DNA from: Pseudomonas viridiflava
GTDB taxonomy: Bacteria > Pseudomonadota > Gammaproteobacteria > Pseudomonadales > Pseudomonadaceae
Direction of reading: 5' to 3'
Length of the DNA stretch: 64,000 bases
NCBI RefSeq assembly: GCF_900602065.1
Contig: NZ_UWFN01000285.1
Span: 62,001-126,000 of the forward strand
The notes beneath the pieces are model-generated. The model was not told the DNA's origin. It ran no database searches and worked only from the letters and a program-made list of their open reading frames with translations. This document shows positions 9,208 to 16,130 of this stretch, piece after piece. The first letter of the stretch is position 1. Each line of letters opens with the position of its first letter. The position numbers and the translations under genes are program-made.

Positions 9208-9530
9208 TGAGCCAAGCTGACCAAAATCCGCGTCAGGCCATCGCACTGACGTACGACGGCACGCATACGCCGACCTTGAGTGCCAAAGGTGACGATCAGT
9301 TGGCCGAGGCCATTCTGGCTATCGCCCGGGAATATGAAGTGCCTATCTATGAGAATGCCGAGCTGGTCAAGTTACTGGCGCGCATGGAGTTGGGCGACAG
9401 TATTCCGGAGCCGCTGTATCGCACCATTGCGGAGATCATTGCGTTTGCCTGGCATTTGAAGGGCAAGTTTCCGGTGGGTCAGGATCCGGATGCGCCGCCG
9501 GTGGAGAGGGATATTACGCCGAAGTGGTGA
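9207..9530 (+). CDS. stand-alone FlhB C-terminal (cytoplasmic domain) homologue
   Basis: 107 residues with no membrane segments. ALTYDGTHTPTLSAKG and EIIAFAWHLKGK match the part of FlhB that follows the NPTH autocleavage site, and the NPTH tetrapeptide itself is absent. In Bacillus a comparable protein (YlqH), also adjacent to a FliK-like gene, can supply this FlhB part (from memory). The full-length flhB is at 25973-27109. It is translationally coupled to the FliK-like gene and ends 12 bp before the large repeat. Confidence 0.82.
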   Translation: MSQADQNPRQAIALTYDGTHTPTLSAKGDDQLAEAILAIAREYEVPIYENAELVKLLARMELGDSIPEPLYRTIAEIIAFAWHLKGKFPVGQDPDAPPVERDITPKW

Positions 9531-9542
9531 AGCTACTTTTGC

Positions 9543-10279
9543 GTACATATCCGTTGCTGGGGTGAAGGCTGGTATTGGTTGCGCCCTTACGGCGCCTCAC
9601 TTTTGTGAAGCGCAAAAGTAAGCAAAACACTCTTGCCCCACCACTGGGTGCCTCGCTGTCGCTCGGCATACCCGTAATTCGACATTGCTGCGTGGGGCCG
9701 CCGCCACCGGCCATCCATGGCCTGAGGCGGCTAAACCGGCATCCCTGCCGGTTTGCCCCACACAGCAATATCGAATTCCGGCCGGCGTGGTTTAACGGGG
9801 CGCCTAAGATCAAAATCAAACGCAGATCAAAAGCAGAATGAAAACGGCGATAGCGCCTCGGACCGGTAGGAGCGAACTTGTTCGCGAGACGTCAGCAAAG
9901 CCAACAAAGGTCTCGTCTGACACACCGCTTCGCAGCCTTCGGCAGCTCCTACAGATGCCCGGCAAACCCACACAATCAGGTCGGCTGTCAGGCCGCCGCG
10001 CTGTTGATTTTGATCTGAGGCGCCCCGTTAAACCACGCTGGCCGAACGCAGATTCTGAAGCGTGGGCAACCCGGCAGGACGCCGGGTTAGCCGCATTGGG
10101 CCATGGATGGCCCGTTGCGGCGGCCCACGGTTCAGGATCTGCGGGCGGGTACACCGAGCCTAAGCGAGGTGCCTAGTGGTGGGGCAAGAGCCTTTTGCTT
10201 ACTTTTGGGCTCCTTTCAAAAGTGAGGCGCTGTAAAAGCGCAACCAATATCCGCCATCACCGCAAAAACGGATATGACC
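9543..10279. repeat. large nested palindromic repeat, copy 1
   Basis: This 737-bp element fills the gap between two convergent genes (9531-10303). The left end GTACATATCCGTT recurs inverted at the right end with the last three bases changed. Roughly 280-bp left and right arms are imperfect reverse complements of each other; for example GTGGTTTAACGGGGCGCCT near 9788 returns inverted near 10018. Each arm also folds on itself around a CCATGG core (near 9716 and 10103). A pair of inverted REP sequences sits at the centre. The open frames inside are products of the repeat and I do not call them genes. A second copy in the same orientation is at 25228-25952. The placement would suit a bidirectional terminator. 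Confidence 0.85.
9866..9952. repeat. inverted REP pair (REPIN) in the centre of repeat copy 1
   Basis: A unit beginning GTAGGAGCGAACTTG at 9866-9888 is followed, about 41 bp later, by an inverted unit ending GGCAGCTCCTAC at 9930-9952. Both units read GTAGGAGC from their outer ends inward, the head of common Pseudomonas REP sequences, and each has an internal hairpin. Inverted REP doublets of this kind are mobilised in trans by RAYT transposases; none is present in this window. Confidence 0.75.
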
Positions 10280-10303
10280 CACAAGATGGAGGAACGTCCG
10301 GTA

Positions 10304-10705
10304 TCACCCCTGATTATGACTATGCAACTTGCTCATCAACTGAGCCTCTGCCTGAGTCAAACCACAGGCCTGGGTGAGTTCGTCGACGCTGGCGCCCATG
10401 CCGACCAGGCGCGCTGCCTGAGCAAAAGACAACGTCGACGGGTCGCGCTGTTCCAACGCAGTGAGTTTGTCAGGCAGAGGCCCGACAGTTGCCCGCAACT
10501 CGTGCAAAGCCTCACCCATCTTGACGGTACCGCTCTGGAAATGATCCACACGCCTGGCCAGCTCCCGAAAGCGCTGATCACGCAAAGCGTCCAGCTCTTC
10601 CCTCTTCAGGTCGAGCTGGCGCTGGCGCTTCGTGTACGTGATGAACAAACCCAGGGTCACTACCCAGAGAACCCCCAGGAAAATGACAGCTACCTCAAGA
10701 ATCAA
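10304..10705 (-). CDS. DUF2802 family protein
   Basis: 133 residues. One N-terminal membrane helix (about 3-23, ILEVAVIFLGVLWVVTLGLF) is followed by a charged coiled-coil-like region (28-90) and a C-terminal helical motif, LVGMGASVDELTQACGLTQAEAQLMSKL, resembling a short helix-turn-helix. The start is TTG directly after the cheW stop, with GGAG about 10 bp upstream inside cheW. It is conserved at this place in Pseudomonas chemotaxis operons; its function is unknown. Confidence 0.8.
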   Translation of the reverse strand: MILEVAVIFLGVLWVVTLGLFITYTKRQRQLDLKREELDALRDQRFRELARRVDHFQSGTVKMGEALHELRATVGPLPDKLTALEQRDPSTLSFAQAARLVGMGASVDELTQACGLTQAEAQLMSKLHSHNQG

Positions 10706-11185
10706 TCAGATGTTCTCCAGCTCGGACCACTCTTCTTCAGACATCATCTTGTCCAGTTCAACAAGGATCAACAACTCACCGTTCTTGTTGCACACGCCCT
10801 GAATGAACTTGGCGGACTCGTCGTTACCCACGTTAGGTGCAGTTTCCACCTCAGACTGACGCAGATAAACCACTTCAGCAACGCTGTCGACCAGAATCCC
10901 GACCACTTGCTTGTCGGCTTCGATGATCACGATACGCGTGTTGTCGCTGACTTCAACCGGTGCCAGGCCGAAACGCTGACGAGTGTCGATCACCGTCACA
11001 ACGTTACCGCGCAGGTTGATGATCCCCAGCACGTAGCTTGGAGCACCCGGTACTGGCGCGATCTCGGTATAGCGCAGCACTTCCTGGACCTGCATCACGT
11101 TGATGCCGTAAGACTCATTATCCAGGCGGAAGGTAACCCACTGCAGAATAGGATCTTCGGAACCTTGTGCGGACGACTTCTTCAT
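10706..11185 (-). CDS. cheW: chemotaxis coupling protein CheW
   Basis: 159 residues forming a single CheW domain. Signature stretches include LQWVTFRLDNESYGINVMQV at the N-terminus, the chemoreceptor-binding face APSYVLGIINLRGNVVTVID and a C-terminal KFIQGV block. It links receptors to the CheA kinase in the polar array. ATG at 11183-11185 lies 57 bp after parP. Confidence 0.95.
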   Translation of the reverse strand: MKKSSAQGSEDPILQWVTFRLDNESYGINVMQVQEVLRYTEIAPVPGAPSYVLGIINLRGNVVTVIDTRQRFGLAPVEVSDNTRIVIIEADKQVVGILVDSVAEVVYLRQSEVETAPNVGNDESAKFIQGVCNKNGELLILVELDKMMSEEEWSELENI

Positions 11186-11242
11186 AACCCCAACCCCTCG
11201 CGTGTGTGCTGTGCAGGAGACGTGCTCTACGCCCCCTCTTGA

Positions 11243-12133
11243 TTATTTGGTTTTGTGCATCTGCTTGACCGCGCCACTGGCAATCAGCTCGGCCAACTCT
11301 GAAACATCCAGCAAGGCGCACATGTGCTCTATCACTGTGCCCGCCAACCAGGGACGCTGCCCTCGCTGGGTACGCCATTTGATCTCGCTCGGGTCAAGAC
11401 GCAACGAGCGGCTGACCTGATGCACCGCCAACCCCCATTCGTAACCCTGAACCGAAATTACATACTGCAAGCCCTGACGAAAATCATCGCGGTACCGATC
11501 CGGCATGATCCAGCGCGCGGTATCCAGGACTTTCAGGTTGCCGCTCTGGCTCGGCAGGATTCCGAGGAACCATTCCGGCTGACCAAACAGCGGCGTCAAA
11601 TCATGTCCGGCCAAGGGATAAATCGAACCCAGACACACCAGCGGTACGGCCAGCGTCAAACCGGCAACATCAAACAGCAGGCATTCGAAGGGCTCCTCTG
11701 CCCAGGCAGGCCGGCCGTCGCTGGTAGGCGGCGGTGTCGGTGTGCGCTGGGCGGTTGCGAGATGTACTTCGGCAACCGGCTCGATTAACTCAACCTCTTG
11801 CACCGGAACGACTTCCGGCACCACTTCAACTTCAACCCGCGCCACCACGGGGGCCACAACCGGCACGACCACTGGCGCAGCGACTGCAACCGGTACAGCA
11901 ACAGTCGCAGGTGCAGCAACGGCCACAGCAATCGGTGTCGCCAGAGCCTGCATGCGCTTGTCATGCTCCTGCTCTTCACGCACCGCTGCTTCAAAATCAT
12001 CTTCCGCAAGCTTCGGTTCGTCCGGCAATACTTCGGGCATATCCTCAGTGGCGTCCTGAAGCAGCGCATCCAGATAAGACTGCAATGCCAACTGCGGTCG
12101 TGTTGCTATCTCTACAGGCCGATTCAGGTTCAT
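11243..12133 (-). CDS. parP: CheW-domain array-positioning protein ParP
   Basis: 296 residues from ATG 12131-12133; a TTG five codons upstream is an alternative. An acidic N-terminal region (about 1-70) is followed by a Val/Ala/Pro-rich low-complexity stretch (75-125). The C-terminal CheW-like domain starts at about 145 and includes PFECLLFDVAGLTLAVPLVCLGSIYP. In Vibrio and Pseudomonas, ParP ties CheA and receptors to the polar ATPase ParC. Its position between parC and cheW fits. The domain is too divergent at the receptor face to be a second plain CheW. Confidence 0.82.
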   Translation of the reverse strand: MNLNRPVEIATRPQLALQSYLDALLQDATEDMPEVLPDEPKLAEDDFEAAVREEQEHDKRMQALATPIAVAVAAPATVAVPVAVAAPVVVPVVAPVVARVEVEVVPEVVPVQEVELIEPVAEVHLATAQRTPTPPPTSDGRPAWAEEPFECLLFDVAGLTLAVPLVCLGSIYPLAGHDLTPLFGQPEWFLGILPSQSGNLKVLDTARWIMPDRYRDDFRQGLQYVISVQGYEWGLAVHQVSRSLRLDPSEIKWRTQRGQRPWLAGTVIEHMCALLDVSELAELIASGAVKQMHKTK

Positions 12134-12247
12134 ACAGGTGCCACACAATGATTGACGCGATTACCGCTTGAATGAGTTATCGGCCAATGTAAGCCCCGAC
12201 TTGAATGGTTCTGAGTGCCTGTCGAAAATAAAGACTGCGTGCTCATA

Positions 12248-13036
12248 TCAGGCCACCTGCGCCACGAGTTGCTCGGACAGCAAATGCTTGAGCAAAGCCC
12301 GATAAGCCAGCACCGCACGGCTTTTGTTGTCGAACTGAGAAGGCGTGACACCCTTGCGGCTCGCATCGCGCAAACGGGTGTCCACGGGCACATAAGCTTT
12401 CCAGACATGTTCGGGAAAGCTGTCACGCAACAATTTAAGGGTGCCCATGGACGCCTGTGTGCGCCGGTCAAACAAGGTGGGCACGATGGTGTAGGGCAAC
12501 GGGACTTTACGTGAGCGGTTGATCATCGCCAGGGTATTGACCATGCGCTCAAGACCTTTGACAGCAAGGAACTCAGTCTGCACCGGGATCACCAGTTGTT
12601 GACTCGCCGCCAATGCATTGACCATCAAGACACCCAGCAAGGGCGGGCTGTCGATCAACGCATAGTCGAAATCCTGCCAGAGCTGCGCCAGGCTTTTGGC
12701 GATCACCAGCCCCAGACCACTCTGACCGGGTGACTGGCGCTCAAGCGTGGCCAGCGCAGTGCTCGAAGGGAGCAATGAAATGCGCTGATCGCTGGTCGGC
12801 AATAACAGTTGGCCGGGCAAGCCATCGGGAATGTTGCCTTTGTTCAGGAACAGGTCAAAGACGCTGTGTTCAAGCAGGTCGGGGTCGTGACCGAAGTAAC
12901 TGGTCATCGAGCCATGGGGGTCGAGATCGACCACAACCACACGCTTGCCCGCATCGGCCAACAGCCCCGCTAACGCGATGGTCGAAGTGGTTTTACCCAC
13001 GCCACCTTTTTGATTGGCTACTGCCCAGACTCTCAT
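12248..13036 (-). CDS. parC: ParA-family ATPase ParC for chemotaxis array positioning
   Basis: 262 residues. A deviant Walker A, KGGVGKTT (10-17), with the signature lysine is followed by the A' motif VVVDLDPHGSMT and the B-type motif DYALIDSPPLLG. No ParB or parS partner is adjacent, and the neighbours are motD and parP, so this is the chemotaxis-associated orphan ParA type and not a chromosome partition gene. It marks the old pole and draws new arrays there. A 114-bp gap separates it from parP. Confidence 0.88.
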   Translation of the reverse strand: MRVWAVANQKGGVGKTTSTIALAGLLADAGKRVVVVDLDPHGSMTSYFGHDPDLLEHSVFDLFLNKGNIPDGLPGQLLLPTSDQRISLLPSSTALATLERQSPGQSGLGLVIAKSLAQLWQDFDYALIDSPPLLGVLMVNALAASQQLVIPVQTEFLAVKGLERMVNTLAMINRSRKVPLPYTIVPTLFDRRTQASMGTLKLLRDSFPEHVWKAYVPVDTRLRDASRKGVTPSQFDNKSRAVLAYRALLKHLLSEQLVAQVA

Positions 13037-13080
13037 GTGTGCTCTTCCTCCCGTAATGGCGTGGCCATACCGAGAAACGA

Positions 13081-13968
13081 CTATCGTACGGGTGACGAAG
13101 AATTGACGGTATTGCTGCGAACCGCCGGGTTGACAGGCGCAGGTGCAGTTTGTGTGCCAGCACGGCGCAAGGCAGCATCCGGTTGCGCATTGGCCGAACC
13201 TGAAGCGGTCAGACTACGGCGCACGTCCAGATTACGGGAGATCACCAGCACCACCCGACGGTTGCGACCACGCCCTTCGGCCGTCGCATTGGAAGCCACT
13301 GGCTGGAATTCGCCGTACCCTACCGAAGCCATGCGGGCGGGGTTAAGGCCTTCCATCGCGAGCATGCGCACGATGCTCGACGAGCGCGCCGAAGAGAGCT
13401 CCCAGTTAGTCGGGAACTGCGAGGTGCTGATCGGCTGGTCATCGGTGAAACCTTCGACGTGAATCGGGTTGTCGAACGGTTTGATGATCTTCGCGACTTT
13501 TTCAATGATCGTGAACGCCTTGTCGCTGGGGATGGCGTCACCGCTACCGAACAGCAAGCCTGAGCTGAGTTCGATTTCAATCCACAGTTCGTTGCCGCGC
13601 ACCGTCATCTGATTGGATTTGATCAGGTCGCCGAAGCCCGCACGTACATCGTCGGCAATTTCCTTGAGCGGATCAGTGGTGTCCTGGCCGATGCCGGCAT
13701 CGACTTGCTCGCTGTCCTTGACCAACGGTTCGGCAGGCTTGACCGACAACGGACGCTGCTCACCGATGGGGATTAGCTTCATGCTGCGTTCGGAGTCGTT
13801 GAATACACCGACCAAGGCCTCGGAAAGGATCTTGTACTTGCCTTCGTTGATAGACGAAATCGAATACATCACGACAAAAAAGGCAAACAGCAGCGTGATG
13901 AAGTCCGCGTAAGACACCAGCCAGCGCTCGTGGTTTTCGTGCTCTTCGGGTCGACGACGTCGAGCCAT
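13081..13968 (-). CDS. motD: flagellar stator protein MotD (MotB paralogue)
   Basis: 295 residues. A basic N-terminus is followed by one membrane helix, SYADFITLLFAFFVVMY, whose D22 is the proton-binding aspartate of MotB proteins. The periplasmic OmpA-like peptidoglycan-binding domain spans about 145-260, with VEGFTDDQPI, LSSARSSSIVRML and GRNRRVVLVI. A Pro/Ala-rich tail ends the protein. It forms the second Pseudomonas stator with MotC, whose gene precedes it by 6 bp. Confidence 0.93.
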   Translation of the reverse strand: MARRRRPEEHENHERWLVSYADFITLLFAFFVVMYSISSINEGKYKILSEALVGVFNDSERSMKLIPIGEQRPLSVKPAEPLVKDSEQVDAGIGQDTTDPLKEIADDVRAGFGDLIKSNQMTVRGNELWIEIELSSGLLFGSGDAIPSDKAFTIIEKVAKIIKPFDNPIHVEGFTDDQPISTSQFPTNWELSSARSSSIVRMLAMEGLNPARMASVGYGEFQPVASNATAEGRGRNRRVVLVISRNLDVRRSLTASGSANAQPDAALRRAGTQTAPAPVNPAVRSNTVNSSSPVR

Positions 13969-13974
13969 GGCGTA

Positions 13975-14715
13975 TTACTCCATGAAGCCTTGCAGCTTGA
14001 GTTCAATGGAGCGCGGGTTCTCACCCTCGGCGATGGATAGCAGGCCTTCAAGGAGCATTTCGCGATAACGCGACTGGCGCAAGGCAATGCCTTTTAGCTT
14101 GTTGGCAACCGGCAACAGAATCAGGTTGGCCGAGGCCACGCCATAAATAGTGGCTACGAACGCCACGGCAATACCGCTGCCCAACTGACTCGGATCGGCC
14201 AGATTGCCCATGACGTGAATAAGGCCCATGACCGCACCGATGATGCCGATGGTCGGCGCATAGCCGCCCATACTTTCAAACACTTTGGCGGCCTGGACAT
14301 CACGGTGCTCCTGGGTCAGAAAATCGACTTCCAGGATGCTGCGAATGGCTTGTGGCTCGGCACCGTCGACCAATAACTGCAAGCCTTTGCGAGCGTAGGT
14401 ATCAGGCTCGGAATCGGCAACCGACTCAAGCCCCAGCAACCCCTCTTTACGCGCGGTCATGCTCCAGTTGACGACCCGGTCGATACCGCTGGCCAGATCA
14501 ATACGCGGCGGAAACAGGATCCAGATACCAATCTGAATGGCACGCTTGAAAGCGCTCATGGGCGCCTGCAGCATCGATGCTGCGAGCGTACCGCCGATGA
14601 CGATCAATGCTGCAGGACCATTGAGCAAGGCGGACAGATGCCCACCTTCCAGATAGTTACCGCCGACAATTGCAACGAACGCGAGGATGAGACCGATCAG
14701 ACTCAAAACATCCAT
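13975..14715 (-). CDS. motC: flagellar stator protein MotC (MotA paralogue)
   Basis: 246 residues from ATG 14713-14715, which overlaps the cheB stop by 1 bp. Four hydrophobic segments lie in the MotA arrangement: two near the N-terminus, a large cytoplasmic loop (about 65-145), and two near the C-terminus including GGYAPTIGIIGAVMGLIHVM. The FESMGGYAPTIGIIG block is the family signature. With MotD it forms the proton channel that torques the rotor. Confidence 0.93.
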   Translation of the reverse strand: MDVLSLIGLILAFVAIVGGNYLEGGHLSALLNGPAALIVIGGTLAASMLQAPMSAFKRAIQIGIWILFPPRIDLASGIDRVVNWSMTARKEGLLGLESVADSEPDTYARKGLQLLVDGAEPQAIRSILEVDFLTQEHRDVQAAKVFESMGGYAPTIGIIGAVMGLIHVMGNLADPSQLGSGIAVAFVATIYGVASANLILLPVANKLKGIALRQSRYREMLLEGLLSIAEGENPRSIELKLQGFME

Positions 14716-15893
14716 CAGACACATGCCTCAACAAGGTGCCGGCCGATATCGTCCAGACTGTAAATCGCATCCGCCAGGTCAGCTTTGACAATTGCCATTG
14801 GCATGCCATAGATCACGCAGCTCGCTTCGTCCTGAGCCCAGACGTGGCTGCCACCTTGCTTGAGCAGGCGCGCCCCTTCACGACCATCCGCGCCCATGCC
14901 GGTAAGCACGACCGCCAGCACCTTGTCGCCATAGGACTTGGCCGCCGAACCGAAGGTGATATCCACGCAAGGCTTGTAATTCAGACGCTCGTCGCCCGGC
15001 AGGATTTTCACCGCTCCCCGACCATCGATCATCATCTGCTTGCCACCTGGGGCCAACAGCGCGAGGCCAGGACGCAGAATGTCACCATCCTCCGCTTCTT
15101 TGACGCTGATCTTGCACAGCTTGTCCAGACGCTCGGCGAATGCCTTGGTGAACGCTGCAGGCATGTGCTGGATCAGCACGATAGGCGCAGGAAAATTGGC
15201 AGGCAGCTGAGTCAGCACACGCTGCAAAGCTACCGGGCCACCCGTCGAGGTGCCGATAGCGACCAACTTGTAAGCCTTGCGCTTGGGCGTGCCTGACAAT
15301 GGCGGATGTGAACTGCTGGCCGCCGGAGCTGGCGCAGGTGCCGCACGCGGGGTTACCGGACGCGCTGGAGCCGGGCTGGATGTTCTGCCGGTGGCAGGCG
15401 CCGCGGTGGGTGTATGAGTCGGGGCATGAGACGGAGCTGAAACCGGGGCGGCGGCTGGCGTTGCCACCGGAGCCGAACCGCTCAAACCACGACGATTGCT
15501 GCGTGAAATACTGTGGACCTTTTCACACAGCAGTTGCTTGACCTTCTGCGGGTTACGCGAAATGTCTTCGAAATTCTTGGGCAGGAAATCCACCGCACCG
15601 GCGTCCAGTGCATCCAGCGTGACGCGGGCACCTTCGTGGGTCAGTGAGGAGAACATCAGCACCGGGGTTGGACTGCGCTGCATGATTTGGCGAACAGCAG
15701 TGATGCCGTCCATCATGGGCATTTCGTAGTCCATGGTAATCACGTCAGGCTTGAGCGACAGCACCAGATCAATCGCTTCCTTGCCGTTGCTCGCGGTACC
15801 GACAACCTTGATGTTTGGGTCTGAAGAAAGAATTTCCGTGACGCGGCGGCGGAAGAAACCGGAGTCATCCACCACCAATACCTTGACTACCAT
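14715..15893 (-). CDS. cheB: chemotaxis methylesterase/response regulator CheB
   Basis: 392 residues from ATG 15891-15893, with GGAG 5 bp upstream; a GTG two codons earlier is possible. The receiver domain (1-125) has phosphoacceptor D55 in the VITMDYEMPMMDG context. A long Ala/Pro/Thr linker (135-205) follows, then the methylesterase domain with GTSTGGP (nucleophilic serine), LIQHMPAAFT (histidine) and TGMGADG (aspartate). It demethylates receptors for adaptation. The matching cheR is not in this window. Confidence 0.94.
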   Translation of the reverse strand: MVVKVLVVDDSGFFRRRVTEILSSDPNIKVVGTASNGKEAIDLVLSLKPDVITMDYEMPMMDGITAVRQIMQRSPTPVLMFSSLTHEGARVTLDALDAGAVDFLPKNFEDISRNPQKVKQLLCEKVHSISRSNRRGLSGSAPVATPAAAPVSAPSHAPTHTPTAAPATGRTSSPAPARPVTPRAAPAPAPAASSSHPPLSGTPKRKAYKLVAIGTSTGGPVALQRVLTQLPANFPAPIVLIQHMPAAFTKAFAERLDKLCKISVKEAEDGDILRPGLALLAPGGKQMMIDGRGAVKILPGDERLNYKPCVDITFGSAAKSYGDKVLAVVLTGMGADGREGARLLKQGGSHVWAQDEASCVIYGMPMAIVKADLADAIYSLDDIGRHLVEACV

Positions 15894-16094
15894 AAACACT
15901 CCATTACAGGCTGCACGGAAACTGCTGCGCTTTGCGACGCGCCGTCGAAGCGAGCTTCGCCCAACGACAGAAAACCGATCGAAGCAGGCCTCAAAAGGTC
16001 ACGAGGCACACACGCTCATTTGTCAGCTGCGTCTGCGACTCGTCATTGTTATTGCCTCGCATCCATTCGCAGCGTTTTCGACACCGCCTGACCA

Positions 16095-16126
16095 GGTGTC
16101 ACGGACAGTGCTCTGCCCGTGACACC
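16095..16126 (-). other. strong hairpin between cheA and cheB
   Basis: Arms GGTGTCACGG and CCGTGACACC are perfectly complementary around a 12-nt loop. The hairpin starts 4 bp past the cheA stop, in the 237-bp cheA-cheB gap. No T-run follows on the minus strand, so it may trim or attenuate the transcript without ending it. The rest of the gap shows only a short GAAGC/GCTTC palindrome. Confidence 0.6.
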
Positions 16127-16130
16127 AGAA

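Noticed and set aside
9575..10154. Open frames of about 90-110 codons within repeat copy 1 (and matching ones in copy 2)
   Set aside because: They follow the palindromic arms, occur on both strands, have Arg/Pro-rich odd composition and no ribosome site; such frames are by-products of the repeat.
12248..13036. ParA-type gene as a plasmid or chromosome partition system
   Set aside because: No ParB or parS nearby; the chemotaxis neighbours motD and parP indicate the array-positioning type.
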